Assembly: GCA_963723165.1 (NCBI GenBank) | Contig: CAVRPP010000016.1 | Location: forward strand, 1-37,563 | Direction of reading: 5' to 3' | Source of the DNA: UBA4744 sp963723165 | GTDB lineage: Bacteria > Actinomycetota > Acidimicrobiia > Spongiisociales > UBA4744 | DNA length: 37,563 nucleotides | Shown: positions 9,333 to 18,840 of the stretch, piece after piece | How the letters are laid out: every line of letters starts with the position of its first letter | Position numbering within the stretch: position 1 is the stretch's first letter | The notes under the pieces: model-generated | Databases searched by the model: none | What the model was told of the DNA's origin: nothing | What the model saw: the letters and a program-made list of their open reading frames with translations, nothing else | Made by a program: the position numbers and the translations under genes

Positions 9333-11910
9333 ATGACGGGAACAACCGAGCTCAGGACCCCGGGTGTCGACGGATTGAGCCCTGCTGAGGTTCAGCAGCG
9401 TATTGACCGCGGTCAGGTGAATGACGTTCCAGCGCGGCACCAGCCGGACCGTGGGCGACATCATCCGCGCCAATATCTTCACCCGCTTCAATATGTTGCT
9501 TGGATTCCTCCTGGTCGTCGTGCTGTTTGTAGCTCCGGTCCAGGATGCCCTCTTCGGGTTTGTTCTCGTCGCGAACGCTTCTATTGGAATTGTCCAGGAG
9601 CTGAGAGCTAAACGCGCTCTCGATCGTCTGGCGCTCTTGAGTGCGCCACAGGCCAGAGTCGTCAGACAGGGTTCCGTCGGTGATCTGGCCGTCAACCGGG
9701 TTGTACTCGACGAAGTACTTGATCTCCAGCCGGGCGATCAGGTTGTCGTCGATGGTGTTGTGCTGGTGAGCGCCGGCCTGGAGATCGATGAATCGCTATT
9801 GACCGGAGAGTCGGACCCGGTTGCCAAGAATCCCGGTGACGGGGTTCTCTCCGGCAGTTTCGTGGTGGCGGGTGGCGGGCGCTTCCGGGCAACCAAAGTC
9901 GGGAAAGACGCGTACGCGGTTCGTCTTGCGGATGAAGCTCGCAAGTTCACGCTGGTCCGATCGGAGCTACGGGCCGGGGTGGACTGGATCCTCGGACTGG
10001 TCGGCTGGTTGCTCATACCTACGGAGATCCTCTTGATCTGGAGTCAGCTTCAGGCGAATGACACGCTGAAGGAGGCTATTCGAAGCGCCGTGGCGGGCAC
10101 GGTCGGCATGGTGCCCCAGGGGCTCGTATTGCTCACATCGGTGGCGTTCGCGGTTGGAGTGGTCCGGCTCGGCCGCCAGAACGTGCTGGTTCAGGAGCTT
10201 CCCGCAGTCGAGGGCCTGGCGCGTGTTGACGTTGTCTGTTTCGACAAGACCGGCACGCTCACCGAAGGCCGGCTGAGCGTGCACGACGTTATGTATCTGG
10301 CGGAGACCGAAGACCTTACTCCCGCCCTGGGAGCCCTCGCGGCTACCGATCCGACTCCGAACGGAACCGTCCGCGCAATCGCGTCGGCATTTTCGCACCC
10401 GGCCGGATGGCGAGCAATAGCCCAGATGCCGTTCTCCTCCGACCGTAAGTGGAGTGGGACCGAGTTCGGTGACCGGGGAACATGGGTGCTGGGTGCTCCC
10501 GAAATGGTGTTCCCCGGGGAGGGTCGGGTCATGGATCGGGCAGCCGCGTTGGCGTCCGATGGATATCGAGTTCTGGCGGTCGGCTCCACCCGGCAACCGC
10601 TGCGCGCCGGTGGCCTTCCGGAGGGTCTGCAACCGATGGGGTTGGTCCTGTTTGGGGACCGGGTACGTGACGATGTGACCAAGACTCTTGAGTTCTTCGA
10701 ACGCCAGGGCGTCCGCGCCAAGGTGATCTCCGGTGACCATCCCGAAACGGTCGCGGCCATTGCCCGCCGCGTCGGTCTGCGGAACGCTGATCGGGTGGTG
10801 GACGGACGTGACCTTCCTGAGGATGACGGGGGCTTCGAGGATGCCGTCGAATACGGGGTTGTGTTCGGGCGGGTCACCCCCCATCAGAAGAGGAAGATGG
10901 TCGCGGCTCTGCAAGCCCACGGCCACACAGTGGCCATGACCGGTGACGGAGTCAACGACGTACTCGCCCTCAAGGATGCCGACATCGGCATTGCGATGGG
11001 TACGGGGAGTTCCGCCACCCGGGCGGTTGCCGAAGTGGTGCTGGTGGACGGAGTCTTTGATCACCTCCCGTCCGTTGTCGCCGAGGGTCGCCGGGTGATC
11101 GCCAACATCGAGAGGGTCGCGAATCTGTTCGTCACGAAGACGGTCTATACGATGTTGTTGGTGATTGCGGTTGCCCTGGCCGGTCAGGCCTTTCCCTTTC
11201 TGCCCAGACACCTGAGCCTCGTCGGCTCCATCACCATCGGGATCCCGGCCTTCTTCCTGGCTCTGGAGCCAACCGCCCGGCGGGCACGCCGCGGCTTTCT
11301 GTTCCGCGTTATGAGGTTCGCGGTGCCGACCGGGACGCTTGCCGCGTTTGCCGCCTTCGCCGCGTATTCCCTGGCGCTCGCCGAGGGAGTGCCGTTGATC
11401 GAGGCCCGTACGGTGGCCACCATCGTACTTTCGGGGATGGGATTCTTTGCTTTGCTGATCGTAAGCCGGCCCCTCACGGCCATCCGTCGCATCCTGATAG
11501 GGGGCATGGTCTTCTTCTTGGCGCTCATCATTGTGGTTCCGGCCGGCCGTGAGTTCTTCGCAATCAGGCTCCCGGATCTCGTTCTGCTGCTCGCCGCAGG
11601 CGGCATCGTGGGAGTCTCGGGCGGTGTCATCTACTTCTCCTTGCGGACCATGGGATGGCTGCAACAAGTGCCCCAGGTCAGAGCCATCGTCGAAGAATCC
11701 GAAGTGGTGCTGACCAAAGTCGAGAAGAGGGTCTTCGAGATTGCCGGGCCGGTCGTGAAGCGGGCCGGAGCCTCAGTTCGACGCGCCCGACAGCGCTCGG
11801 CCGCTGCCGTGAAGACGACTACCTGGGGCGCCGCCAAAGGAATCCAGACCTGGGTGAGAGATGGCAGCGGAAACCGGAAGCAGCAGAGGCGGCAACGGGA
11901 TCGGGAGTAG
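9333..11910 (+). CDS. CtpE-like cation-translocating P-type ATPase (one frameshift)
   Basis: About 859 aa if the frame change near 9440 is ignored: the first frame gives GLSPAEVQQRIDRGQVNDVP and the next continues TSRTVGDIIRANIFTRFN, a block seen in mycobacterial CtpE. Family motifs: TGES in the actuator domain, DKTGTLTEG with the phosphorylated Asp (near 10240), GDGVNDVLALKDADIGIAMG in the hinge, and about ten membrane helices. There is no N-terminal metal-binding domain. The M4 motif reads VPQGL where P2/P3 ATPases usually have PEGL. A basic tail of about 75 residues follows the last helix. M. tuberculosis CtpE is reported as a calcium transporter; transfer of that substrate to this protein is inference. 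ATG 9333 is preceded by AAGGA. Confidence 0.9.
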
Positions 11911-12002
11911 AGGGGAAGTCGACGATTGGGGATCCGGTCCCTCCCCCGACCTGAGTGCCAAGCGCTCGCTATCTTGTTGGATCAACGGCGAGAGGTGCAG
12001 TC

Positions 12003-13139
12003 ATGGCGATCCCCAAACCACAATTCACCATTGGGATTGAGGAAGAGTATCTGCTGGTGGACCGGGTGACCCGCAATCTCGTCCAGGATCCTCCAGACTC
12101 GGTGATGAAGGATGCGGTGGAGAAGCTCGAAGGCCAGGTGGGGCACGAGTTCCTGCGATCTCAGATCGAGGTCGGCACCCGCATCTGTTCCACCGTGCAG
12201 GAAGCGCGAGCGGACCTGGCTCGGTTGCGCAAAGCCGTCGCCGAAGTCGCAGATCAGCACGATTACGCCATGATTGCCGCTTCGACGCACCCCTTTGCTG
12301 AGTGGGGTGATCAACTGACTACGGACAACGAGCGATATCACGTGCTGGCTCAGGATCTGCAAGCCGTCGTTCGGCGGCTGGTCATCTGCGGCATGCACGT
12401 ACACGTTGGTATCGGAGACAACGATCTGCGCATCGATCTAATGAATCAGGTGTCCTATTTCGTGCCTCACCTCCTCGCCCTGTCAGCCTCGTCGCCCTTC
12501 TGGCACGGCCGAAACACCGGTCTCAAGAGCTATCGGATGAGTGTCTTCAAGGCACTTCCCCGGACGGGTTTGCCGGAGGCCTTCTCCAGCTGGAGCGAGT
12601 ATCGCCGCCATGTTGACGTCCTGGTCGAAGCAGGATTGATCGAAGACGCCACGAAGCTTTGGTGGGACATACGGCCGAGTGAACGGTATCCGACCCTGGA
12701 AATGCGGATCTCGGACATGTGCACCAACATCGACGACGGCATCACAGTGGCTGCCCTCTACGTTTCGCTGCTGCACATGCTGTACCGGCGCCGCCGGCTC
12801 AATCAACGCTGGCGCACCTACGCAGACATGCTTGTCGAGGAGAACATATGGCGTGCTCAACGTTACGGTGTCGAGGGATCCTTGATGGATTTCGGAATTG
12901 GTGAGCTGGTTCCTTATGCGGACTTGATCGATGAGTTGATCGAACTCGTATCCAGGGACGCAGACGAACTGGGGTGCGTTGCAGAGGTAGAGCACGCCCG
13001 TGACATTGTCGCACGCGGAACCAGTGCCGATAGGCAGCTGGCGGTCTACGAGGAGACGCGGAACACCGGAGGCTCCGAGGAGGAAGCACTCAGAGCCGTC
13101 GTCGACCTACTCATTCACGATTCGATCGCCGGCACCTAG
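12003..13139 (+). CDS. YbdK-type carboxylate-amine ligase (glutamate-cysteine ligase 2 family)
   Basis: 378 aa. The N-terminal FTIGIEEEYLLVD and the later GMHVHVGIGD and TLEMRISDMCTN blocks are hallmarks of the YbdK/glutamate-cysteine ligase 2 family, ATP-dependent ligases joining a carboxylate to an amine. Many members show only weak glutamate-cysteine ligase activity in vitro, so the physiological substrates are unknown; mycothiol- or ergothioneine-producing actinobacteria have related enzymes. ATG 12003 follows GAGAGG at suitable distance; an upstream in-frame ATG at 11955 gives an extra 16 residues not typical of the family. It lies 92 bp after the ATPase and is convergent with the fusion gene. 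Confidence 0.9.
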   Translation: MAIPKPQFTIGIEEEYLLVDRVTRNLVQDPPDSVMKDAVEKLEGQVGHEFLRSQIEVGTRICSTVQEARADLARLRKAVAEVADQHDYAMIAASTHPFAEWGDQLTTDNERYHVLAQDLQAVVRRLVICGMHVHVGIGDNDLRIDLMNQVSYFVPHLLALSASSPFWHGRNTGLKSYRMSVFKALPRTGLPEAFSSWSEYRRHVDVLVEAGLIEDATKLWWDIRPSERYPTLEMRISDMCTNIDDGITVAALYVSLLHMLYRRRRLNQRWRTYADMLVEENIWRAQRYGVEGSLMDFGIGELVPYADLIDELIELVSRDADELGCVAEVEHARDIVARGTSADRQLAVYEETRNTGGSEEEALRAVVDLLIHDSIAGT

Positions 13140-13153
13140 TCGCAAGGCCACAC

Positions 13154-16102
13154 TCAAACGCGTTCGAGCACGGCGGCCAGGCGTGGGTACACCTCGTCGG
13201 CTTTTCCCGTGCCGTTGACGATGCGAACAAGCCCGCGTTTGCTGTAGTACTCGATGAGCGGGGCGGTCTGCTCCTGGTACACATCCAGTCGGTTACGAAC
13301 CACCTCTTCGGTGTCATCGGGTCTTTGAACCAATGCCTCCCCGCACACGTCGCAGACGTCGGCGTTCTCCGGTGGCTTGGTGACGACGTTGAAAATGTGA
13401 CCGTTGCCGCACGACCGGCGGCCGGCAACGCGGGCCACAATCTCGTCGGGTGGCACATCGAGGAAGGCGACGACTTCGAGTCCTCCGTATCCGAGCACCT
13501 GGTCGAGTGCCTCGGCCTCCGCGAGGTTGCGCGGAAAGCCGTCGAGGATGAAGCCCGTCTTGGCGTCCTCCTGGTTGAGCCGGTCGGCCAACATCTTGAT
13601 GACCAAATCGTCTGGAACGAGCTCTCCGGCATCCATGAATCGTTTCGCCTTGCGGCCGAGCTGGGTGTCATCGGCGACGGCCACCCTGAGCAAGTCACCG
13701 GTGGCGATGTGGGGGATATGCAGTTCAACCGCCAGGCGGGTGGCTTGAGTTCCCTTGCCCCCTGCGGGAGGTCCGAGCAGGAGCAACCGATGCTTGTGCG
13801 CTTCTCCATCCGGCCGGGCGAGGTCGGCCGACAGTCCACCCTTGCGTTGGGCATCCAGCACGGCGATGGCTGTGAGATTGACGATGTCTCCCACTGTTGC
13901 GTCGCGCTGCAACACATGAACGGCCTTCGAGAATCCGGTGAGGATCGGTCCGATCACCTCTGCGCCGCCCAGGGTGCGCAACAGTTTGTAGGCAGCATTG
14001 GAGGCGGTGAGGTTGGGAAAGACCAGGATGTTGGCATCGCGCCCCAACACGTTGAACGGGTGCCGCTTCTGCAGCAGGTCTCCGTCGACCGCCGTGTCGG
14101 CGTGCATCTCTCCATCGAGGGGCAATTCGGGGGCTTTCTGGCGGCAGATTCGCACGGCCTCCCTGATGCGATCCGGTTCCTCGCCCGCAGCGCTGCCGAA
14201 GTTGCTGTAGCTGACCATGGCCACACGGGGCCTGACATCGAATTTTCTCAGAGCCGTGGCAGCGGTAGACAGTGCGATCTCGGCCAGTTGCTCCACGGTG
14301 GGGGTGATATTCACTGCACAGTCTGCGAAGAAGTAGGGACGGCCACGGACGATCATGATGTAGACGGCACTGACAATCGTTCGGCCCCGTTCGAGAGGCA
14401 AGACTTGCAGAGCCGGTCGAATGGTGTCTGCGTAGTAGGTCGTCAGCCCGCCCATGACCGCTTCGGCATCTCCCTCGTTGACCATCATGACGGCATACAT
14501 ATCCGGGTCGAGCACGGCCCGGCTCGCATCGTTCAGCGTCATGCCCTTCCGCTGCCGGATACGGAACAAGGCTTCGGCATAGCGGAGCCGTGTTGTCGCT
14601 TGCTCCATGATGTCGACGATCTCGATCCCGTCCAGAGGGACCTCCATCTCGCCGGCGAGCCGTTGGATCTCGGCGACCGGTCCCAGCAGAGTGGGCGTGG
14701 CAATCCTCTCGTCGGCTACACGTCGAGCCGCCCGGATGATGCGATCGTCGGCTGCGTTCGGGTACACCACCCGGCGGGGAAGCTGACGGGCCTTGACCGT
14801 GACGGTGTGCATCAGACCGTAGGAGGCCTGGAACCGGGCCTTCAGCTCTTCTCGATAAGAATCCTCATCGATCAGCGGCCGGGCGGCGATACCTTCCCGG
14901 GTGGCAGCCATAGCGACCGTGGGGGCAACATACCAAAGGACCCGCGGATCAAATGGTTTGGGAATGATGTAATCGGGACCGAAAGCCAGATGCTCCAACT
15001 GGTAGGCATCGAGCACAACGTCGGACACCGGTTCTTTGGTCAACTCGGCTAATGCTCTGGCTGCTGCAACTTTCATGCCTTCGCTGATGCGAGCCGCGCG
15101 GACGTCGAGGGCTCCCCGGAAGATGAACGGGAAACCCAGAACGTTGTTCACCTGATTGGGGAAGTCGCTGCGGCCGGTCGCCACGATTGCGTCTGGCCGG
15201 GCTTGGCGGGCGTCGTCATAGGTTATCTCGGGGTTGGGGTTCGCCAATGCGAAGATGATCGGTTGATCCGCCATGGACTCCACCATCTCCTTGGTGACCG
15301 CTCCGGCTACTGAGACCCCGACAAAAGCGTCGGCGCCCGACATCACATCTGCGAGGGTGCGGGCGTCAGTTTCAATGGCGAACGCGGCCTTGTAAGGGTT
15401 CATCCCCTTGGTGCGGCCCTGATATATGACGCCTGAAGAGTCGCAGAGAGTCATGTTCTCTTCCTTGACTCCGAGCGCAACGAAGAACTTGGCACAGGCT
15501 ATGCCGGCGGCGCCTGCTCCGTTGAACACGACTTTGACATCAGCGATATCTTTACCGGTGATCTCCAGGGCGTTCAGGAAGCCCGCGCCGGCGATGATGG
15601 CGGTACCGTGTTGATCGTCGTGGAAGACGGGGATACGAAGGCGCTGCTTCAGGGTCTCTTCGATCTCGAAACACTCGGGCGCCTTGATATCTTCGAGGTT
15701 GATGCCTCCAACCGTGGGTTCGAGCATCTCGCAAAACCGGATCACATCGGCCGGATCACTGGCATCGACCTCGATGTCGAACACATCGATGTCGGCGAAC
15801 CGCTTGAAAAGCACCCCCTTGCCTTCCATGACCGGTTTGCCCGCCAGTGGGCCGATGTTCCCGAGACCCAGCACTGCCGTTCCATTGCTGACGACCGCTA
15901 CCAGATTCCCCCGGTTCGTGTATTTGAACCCCAAGTCGGGGTTTGCGGCTATCTCCAGGCATGGTTCGGCGACGCCGGGTGTATAGGCAAGGCTGAGGTC
16001 GTGCTGGGTGGCGGTTGGCTTCGTCGACCGAACCTCGACCTTCCCGGGGCGGCCCCTGGAGTGGTAGTCGAGCGCTTCGCTGAACTTCTTCCCGTCCGCC
16101 AT
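13154..16102 (-). CDS. Malic enzyme / phosphotransacetylase-like / adenylate kinase fusion
   Basis: 982 aa from ATG 16102 (TGGAGG 5 nt upstream). Residues 1 to about 400 are malic enzyme: YTPGVAEPC, SNGTAVLGLGNIGPLAGKP, IPVFHDDQHGTA and the NADP fold NGAGAAGIA. About 425-750 is the phosphotransacetylase-like domain found in MaeB, with VVYPNAADDRIIRAA and ADCAVNITPT. About 771-982 is a full-length adenylate kinase: P-loop GPPAGGKGTQ, TGDLLR, DGFPRN, a zinc-type LID with CGNGH and CDVC, and RNRLDVYQ. A linker of roughly 20 residues (13800-13860) joins them with no in-frame ATG or GTG and no stop in any frame. MaeB is normally about 760 aa. The enzyme should convert malate to pyruvate with NAD(P)+; the kinase part should balance ATP, ADP and AMP. 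The kinase might be active or regulatory. Confidence 0.93.
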   Translation of the reverse strand: MADGKKFSEALDYHSRGRPGKVEVRSTKPTATQHDLSLAYTPGVAEPCLEIAANPDLGFKYTNRGNLVAVVSNGTAVLGLGNIGPLAGKPVMEGKGVLFKRFADIDVFDIEVDASDPADVIRFCEMLEPTVGGINLEDIKAPECFEIEETLKQRLRIPVFHDDQHGTAIIAGAGFLNALEITGKDIADVKVVFNGAGAAGIACAKFFVALGVKEENMTLCDSSGVIYQGRTKGMNPYKAAFAIETDARTLADVMSGADAFVGVSVAGAVTKEMVESMADQPIIFALANPNPEITYDDARQARPDAIVATGRSDFPNQVNNVLGFPFIFRGALDVRAARISEGMKVAAARALAELTKEPVSDVVLDAYQLEHLAFGPDYIIPKPFDPRVLWYVAPTVAMAATREGIAARPLIDEDSYREELKARFQASYGLMHTVTVKARQLPRRVVYPNAADDRIIRAARRVADERIATPTLLGPVAEIQRLAGEMEVPLDGIEIVDIMEQATTRLRYAEALFRIRQRKGMTLNDASRAVLDPDMYAVMMVNEGDAEAVMGGLTTYYADTIRPALQVLPLERGRTIVSAVYIMIVRGRPYFFADCAVNITPTVEQLAEIALSTAATALRKFDVRPRVAMVSYSNFGSAAGEEPDRIREAVRICRQKAPELPLDGEMHADTAVDGDLLQKRHPFNVLGRDANILVFPNLTASNAAYKLLRTLGGAEVIGPILTGFSKAVHVLQRDATVGDIVNLTAIAVLDAQRKGGLSADLARPDGEAHKHRLLLLGPPAGGKGTQATRLAVELHIPHIATGDLLRVAVADDTQLGRKAKRFMDAGELVPDDLVIKMLADRLNQEDAKTGFILDGFPRNLAEAEALDQVLGYGGLEVVAFLDVPPDEIVARVAGRRSCGNGHIFNVVTKPPENADVCDVCGEALVQRPDDTEEVVRNRLDVYQEQTAPLIEYYSKRGLVRIVNGTGKADEVYPRLAAVLERV

Positions 16103-16239
16103 TGGAGCCTCCAAAGGGGTTGTCCATCGAAGACTAACCGCCTGCGCAGGTCCCTCGGCTCGCCCTTCTCTCCGATACCCGGCTTCAACCGGGCGTGGTC
16201 TTCTATGCTGACTTCGGCCGGCGACACTAGGACACTTCG

Positions 16240-16851
16240 ATGCCCGATTCCGATCAGCTCGATCTCTGGGACTATCGCCGTCGAGTTGCCGACTTGTATT
16301 GGTCGGTGCGTCGGGCAGGATCCGGTGAGAAGGCCTGGACGGCGTGGCGCGAGGGCCGTGATGAGTTGTTCCGTCACCATCCCGAGAGCCCGCTCGAGAG
16401 CGTGACCCGCCCGGCCTTTGGCGGATTGCGTTACTTCAGTTATGACCCCGGCCTGCGATTCGATGTTGCGGTCCGTCCGTTGGCCGCACAGGACCAAATC
16501 TTGATCGGACACAGCGGATCCGGCGAATCTGCCTTCCGTCGTTTCGGGTGGGCGGAGACCGATTTTTCGGGCACTATCGCCGGCCTTGCCTTCTACTGGC
16601 TGGAGGGGTACGGGGGAGGACTGTTCGTCCCTTTTGGCGATCTGACCAGCGGCGATGAGACCTACGGCGGGGGCCGTTATGTGCTCGATTCCGCCAAAGG
16701 CGCCGACCTCGGTGGGAACGGTGGCCGTGTGATCGTTGATTTCAATTACGCGTACCACCCGTCGTGTGTGCATTCTGACCGGTGGTCGTGTCCGCTGGCT
16801 CCGGCCGAGAACCGCTTGCCGATAGCGGTGAGGGCCGGTGAGCGGTTGTGA
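16240..16851 (+). CDS. DUF1684 family protein
   Basis: 203 aa. The C-terminal VDFNYAYHPSCVHSD followed by WSCPLAPAENRLPIAVRAGE is the DUF1684 signature. The N-terminal half has a tryptophan-rich helix and RDELFRHHPESPL, also typical of the family. No signal peptide, so it is probably cytosolic. The family has no established biochemical function that I know of. It is divergent from the fusion gene and ends 6 bp before the convergent methyltransferase gene. Confidence 0.88.
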   Translation: MPDSDQLDLWDYRRRVADLYWSVRRAGSGEKAWTAWREGRDELFRHHPESPLESVTRPAFGGLRYFSYDPGLRFDVAVRPLAAQDQILIGHSGSGESAFRRFGWAETDFSGTIAGLAFYWLEGYGGGLFVPFGDLTSGDETYGGGRYVLDSAKGADLGGNGGRVIVDFNYAYHPSCVHSDRWSCPLAPAENRLPIAVRAGERL

Positions 16852-16857
16852 GTTATG

Positions 16858-17592
16858 TCAGCGGCCCGGTCGGTACACCGAGACGTGCTTTTCGCTCCCG
16901 GCCGAGAAGGGGGAGCGGTCCCAGTCCGCCCAGCGTTCATCGAGTTGCAGGCCGGCCAGGCGGGCCATGAGGTCTAGTTCGGAGGGATAGGCGTACCGGG
17001 CCAGTACCGGCAAGAGGCGTATGCCCTGCTCGGTGATGAGAATATGCTGGCTGGCCACTTCCTGGGCGACAGGATCGTGGTGCGTCACGTCGATGATCAC
17101 TCTGTCTAGCGCAATCTCCGACACGTCGACGCGCTGGTCGCGAGAGAATCGAGTGACGTCGGGAACGAAGGCCTCGACGACAAACGCGCCGCCATCCGTC
17201 AGATGCCGGGACACGGCCTCGAAACATCCGACCTGTTCAGCCTGGCTGCGGAGGGCGAAGAGCGTATTGAAGGCCACAAAGATCAGCGAGTAGGTCTTGC
17301 CCAGATCGAAATCGGCGAAATCCCCCATGGTGATCGTGACTTGCTCCCCGCCGGGCTTCCTGCGCAGCGACTTCACCATCTCCGTCGAAGCGTCGATACC
17401 GTCGACCGGCATACCGCGTTCCACCAGCGGAAGGGCCAGCCGTCCGGTGCCGATGCCCAGCTCGAGGATCGGCCCTGCAGCGGCCAGGGCGATGAGAGCG
17501 TCGATAGCCGGTCCGGTGTCGACATCGCCATAGAGCGCGTCGTACACGTCGGCGATGTTGTCGCCATAGCTGGCTGCATCGTATCCCTTCAT
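16858..17592 (-). CDS. Class I SAM-dependent methyltransferase
   Basis: 244 aa from ATG 17592 (the reading frame is open further upstream, but that part is not methyltransferase-like). Motif I is ILELGIGTGRLALPLVERG, followed by acidic VDGIDAS and the post-motif DFADFDL, the order of a class I Rossmann methyltransferase. The N-terminal SYGDNIADVYDALYGD resembles small-molecule methyltransferases of the Methyltransf_25 type. Substrate unknown. It is divergent from the GH1 gene with 63 bp between starts. Confidence 0.88.
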   Translation of the reverse strand: MKGYDAASYGDNIADVYDALYGDVDTGPAIDALIALAAAGPILELGIGTGRLALPLVERGMPVDGIDASTEMVKSLRRKPGGEQVTITMGDFADFDLGKTYSLIFVAFNTLFALRSQAEQVGCFEAVSRHLTDGGAFVVEAFVPDVTRFSRDQRVDVSEIALDRVIIDVTHHDPVAQEVASQHILITEQGIRLLPVLARYAYPSELDLMARLAGLQLDERWADWDRSPFSAGSEKHVSVYRPGR

Positions 17593-17655
17593 GCTTCTAG
17601 TCTGCCATCTTCGTTCCGTCGGCCCCCGTCCAGACGTTGCACTATTGTCGATGAG

Positions 17656-18840
17656 ATGGAAGCGCAGCCATTTCCTCCAGGCTTCTTGTGGGGTACGGCT
17701 ACCGCCGCCCATCAGGTTGAGGGCGGCAATTGGAACAACGACTGGTGGGCCTGGGAGCACAAACCTGGCTCAGCGTGTGTGGAGCCGAGCGGAGATGCGT
17801 GTGATCACTTCAATCGGTACCACGACGACATCCGGCTGCTGGCGGAGCTCGGATTCTCTATGTACCGGTTCTCGCTGGAATGGAGCCGTATCGAGCCCGC
17901 AGAGGGTGAGTTCTCGAGGGTGGCGATTGATCACTACTCCCGGATGGTCGGGGCCTGCCGGGAGGTCGGCATAGAACCGGTCGTAACACTTCACCACTTC
18001 ACCTCTCCGCGCTGGCTCGCCGCCCGGGGCGGTTGGGCAAACGCCGAAACGGCCGGCCTGTTCGAACGGTACGTGGAACGGGTCATGGCGGCGCTCGGCG
18101 ATGAGCTGCGGTTGGTCTGCACTATCAACGAGCCCAATGTGGTCGCCACTATGGGCTACCTGGTTGGTCTGTTTCCGCCCGGCGAGCAGGACGATTCCCG
18201 GCGGGACGCCGTCAATGAGACGTTTATCGACGCCCACCAGCGGGCGGTCGCGGTTGTCAGGGCGGCAGGAGCCAAGGCCGGATTGACACTGGCCATGAGG
18301 CAGTGGGTGACATTGGATGGTGGCGAAGCCGCAACTGCAGCACTCCGTGGCCCCTACGAGGACGAGTTTCTGGCGGCAACCCGGGGCGATGACTTCATCG
18401 GGGTTCAGACATATACGAGGACCAGGGTGGGTCAGGCCGGTCAATTGGGTCCAGAAGGTGGCGTTGAGACAACTCAGATGGGATACGAATTCTGGCCGGA
18501 GGCGCTCGAATCCACCGTTCGTCGAGCGTGGCTGGAGACCGGACAGGTTCCCGTTCTGGTCAGCGAGAACGGTGTTGCTGTCGCCAACGACGGCCGGCGT
18601 ATCGAGTTTGTGCAGAGGGCGTTGCGCGGGCTGGCAAATGCTGTGAAAGATGGAGTCGACGTTCTCGGCTATACCTATTGGAGTGCTATCGATAACTTCG
18701 AGTGGGCGTTCGGGTACGGGCCGACCTTTGGATTGATTGCCGTCGACCGCAATACCCAGGAACGGACCGTCAAACCAAGTGGTCGTTGGCTCGGAGAGGT
18801 GGCCCGGCGCAACGGCTCATGGGGCCTCGATCCCTCGTGA
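17656..18840 (+). CDS. Glycoside hydrolase family 1 (beta-glucosidase-type)
   Basis: 394 aa, shorter than the usual 440-470 aa of GH1 enzymes. N-terminal FPPGFLWGTATAAHQVEGG is the GH1 N-signature. The acid/base Glu is in TINEPN and the nucleophile Glu in VSENGVA (TENG in most members). YWSAIDNFEWAFGYGPTFGL closes the barrel as in the family. No signal peptide, so probably cytosolic hydrolysis of short beta-glycosides. The stop overlaps the next gene's GTG (GTGA), suggesting coupled translation. ATG 17656 is taken because the family motif begins six residues later. Confidence 0.92.
   Translation: MEAQPFPPGFLWGTATAAHQVEGGNWNNDWWAWEHKPGSACVEPSGDACDHFNRYHDDIRLLAELGFSMYRFSLEWSRIEPAEGEFSRVAIDHYSRMVGACREVGIEPVVTLHHFTSPRWLAARGGWANAETAGLFERYVERVMAALGDELRLVCTINEPNVVATMGYLVGLFPPGEQDDSRRDAVNETFIDAHQRAVAVVRAAGAKAGLTLAMRQWVTLDGGEAATAALRGPYEDEFLAATRGDDFIGVQTYTRTRVGQAGQLGPEGGVETTQMGYEFWPEALESTVRRAWLETGQVPVLVSENGVAVANDGRRIEFVQRALRGLANAVKDGVDVLGYTYWSAIDNFEWAFGYGPTFGLIAVDRNTQERTVKPSGRWLGEVARRNGSWGLDPS

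Noticed and set aside
9967..11667. 566-codon open frame opposite the P-type ATPase
   Set aside because: Low-complexity charged translation with no family signature; antisense shadow of a well-supported gene in GC-rich DNA.
13325..15052. 575-codon open frame opposite the malic enzyme fusion
   Set aside because: Antisense shadow; the opposite strand has full enzyme motifs.
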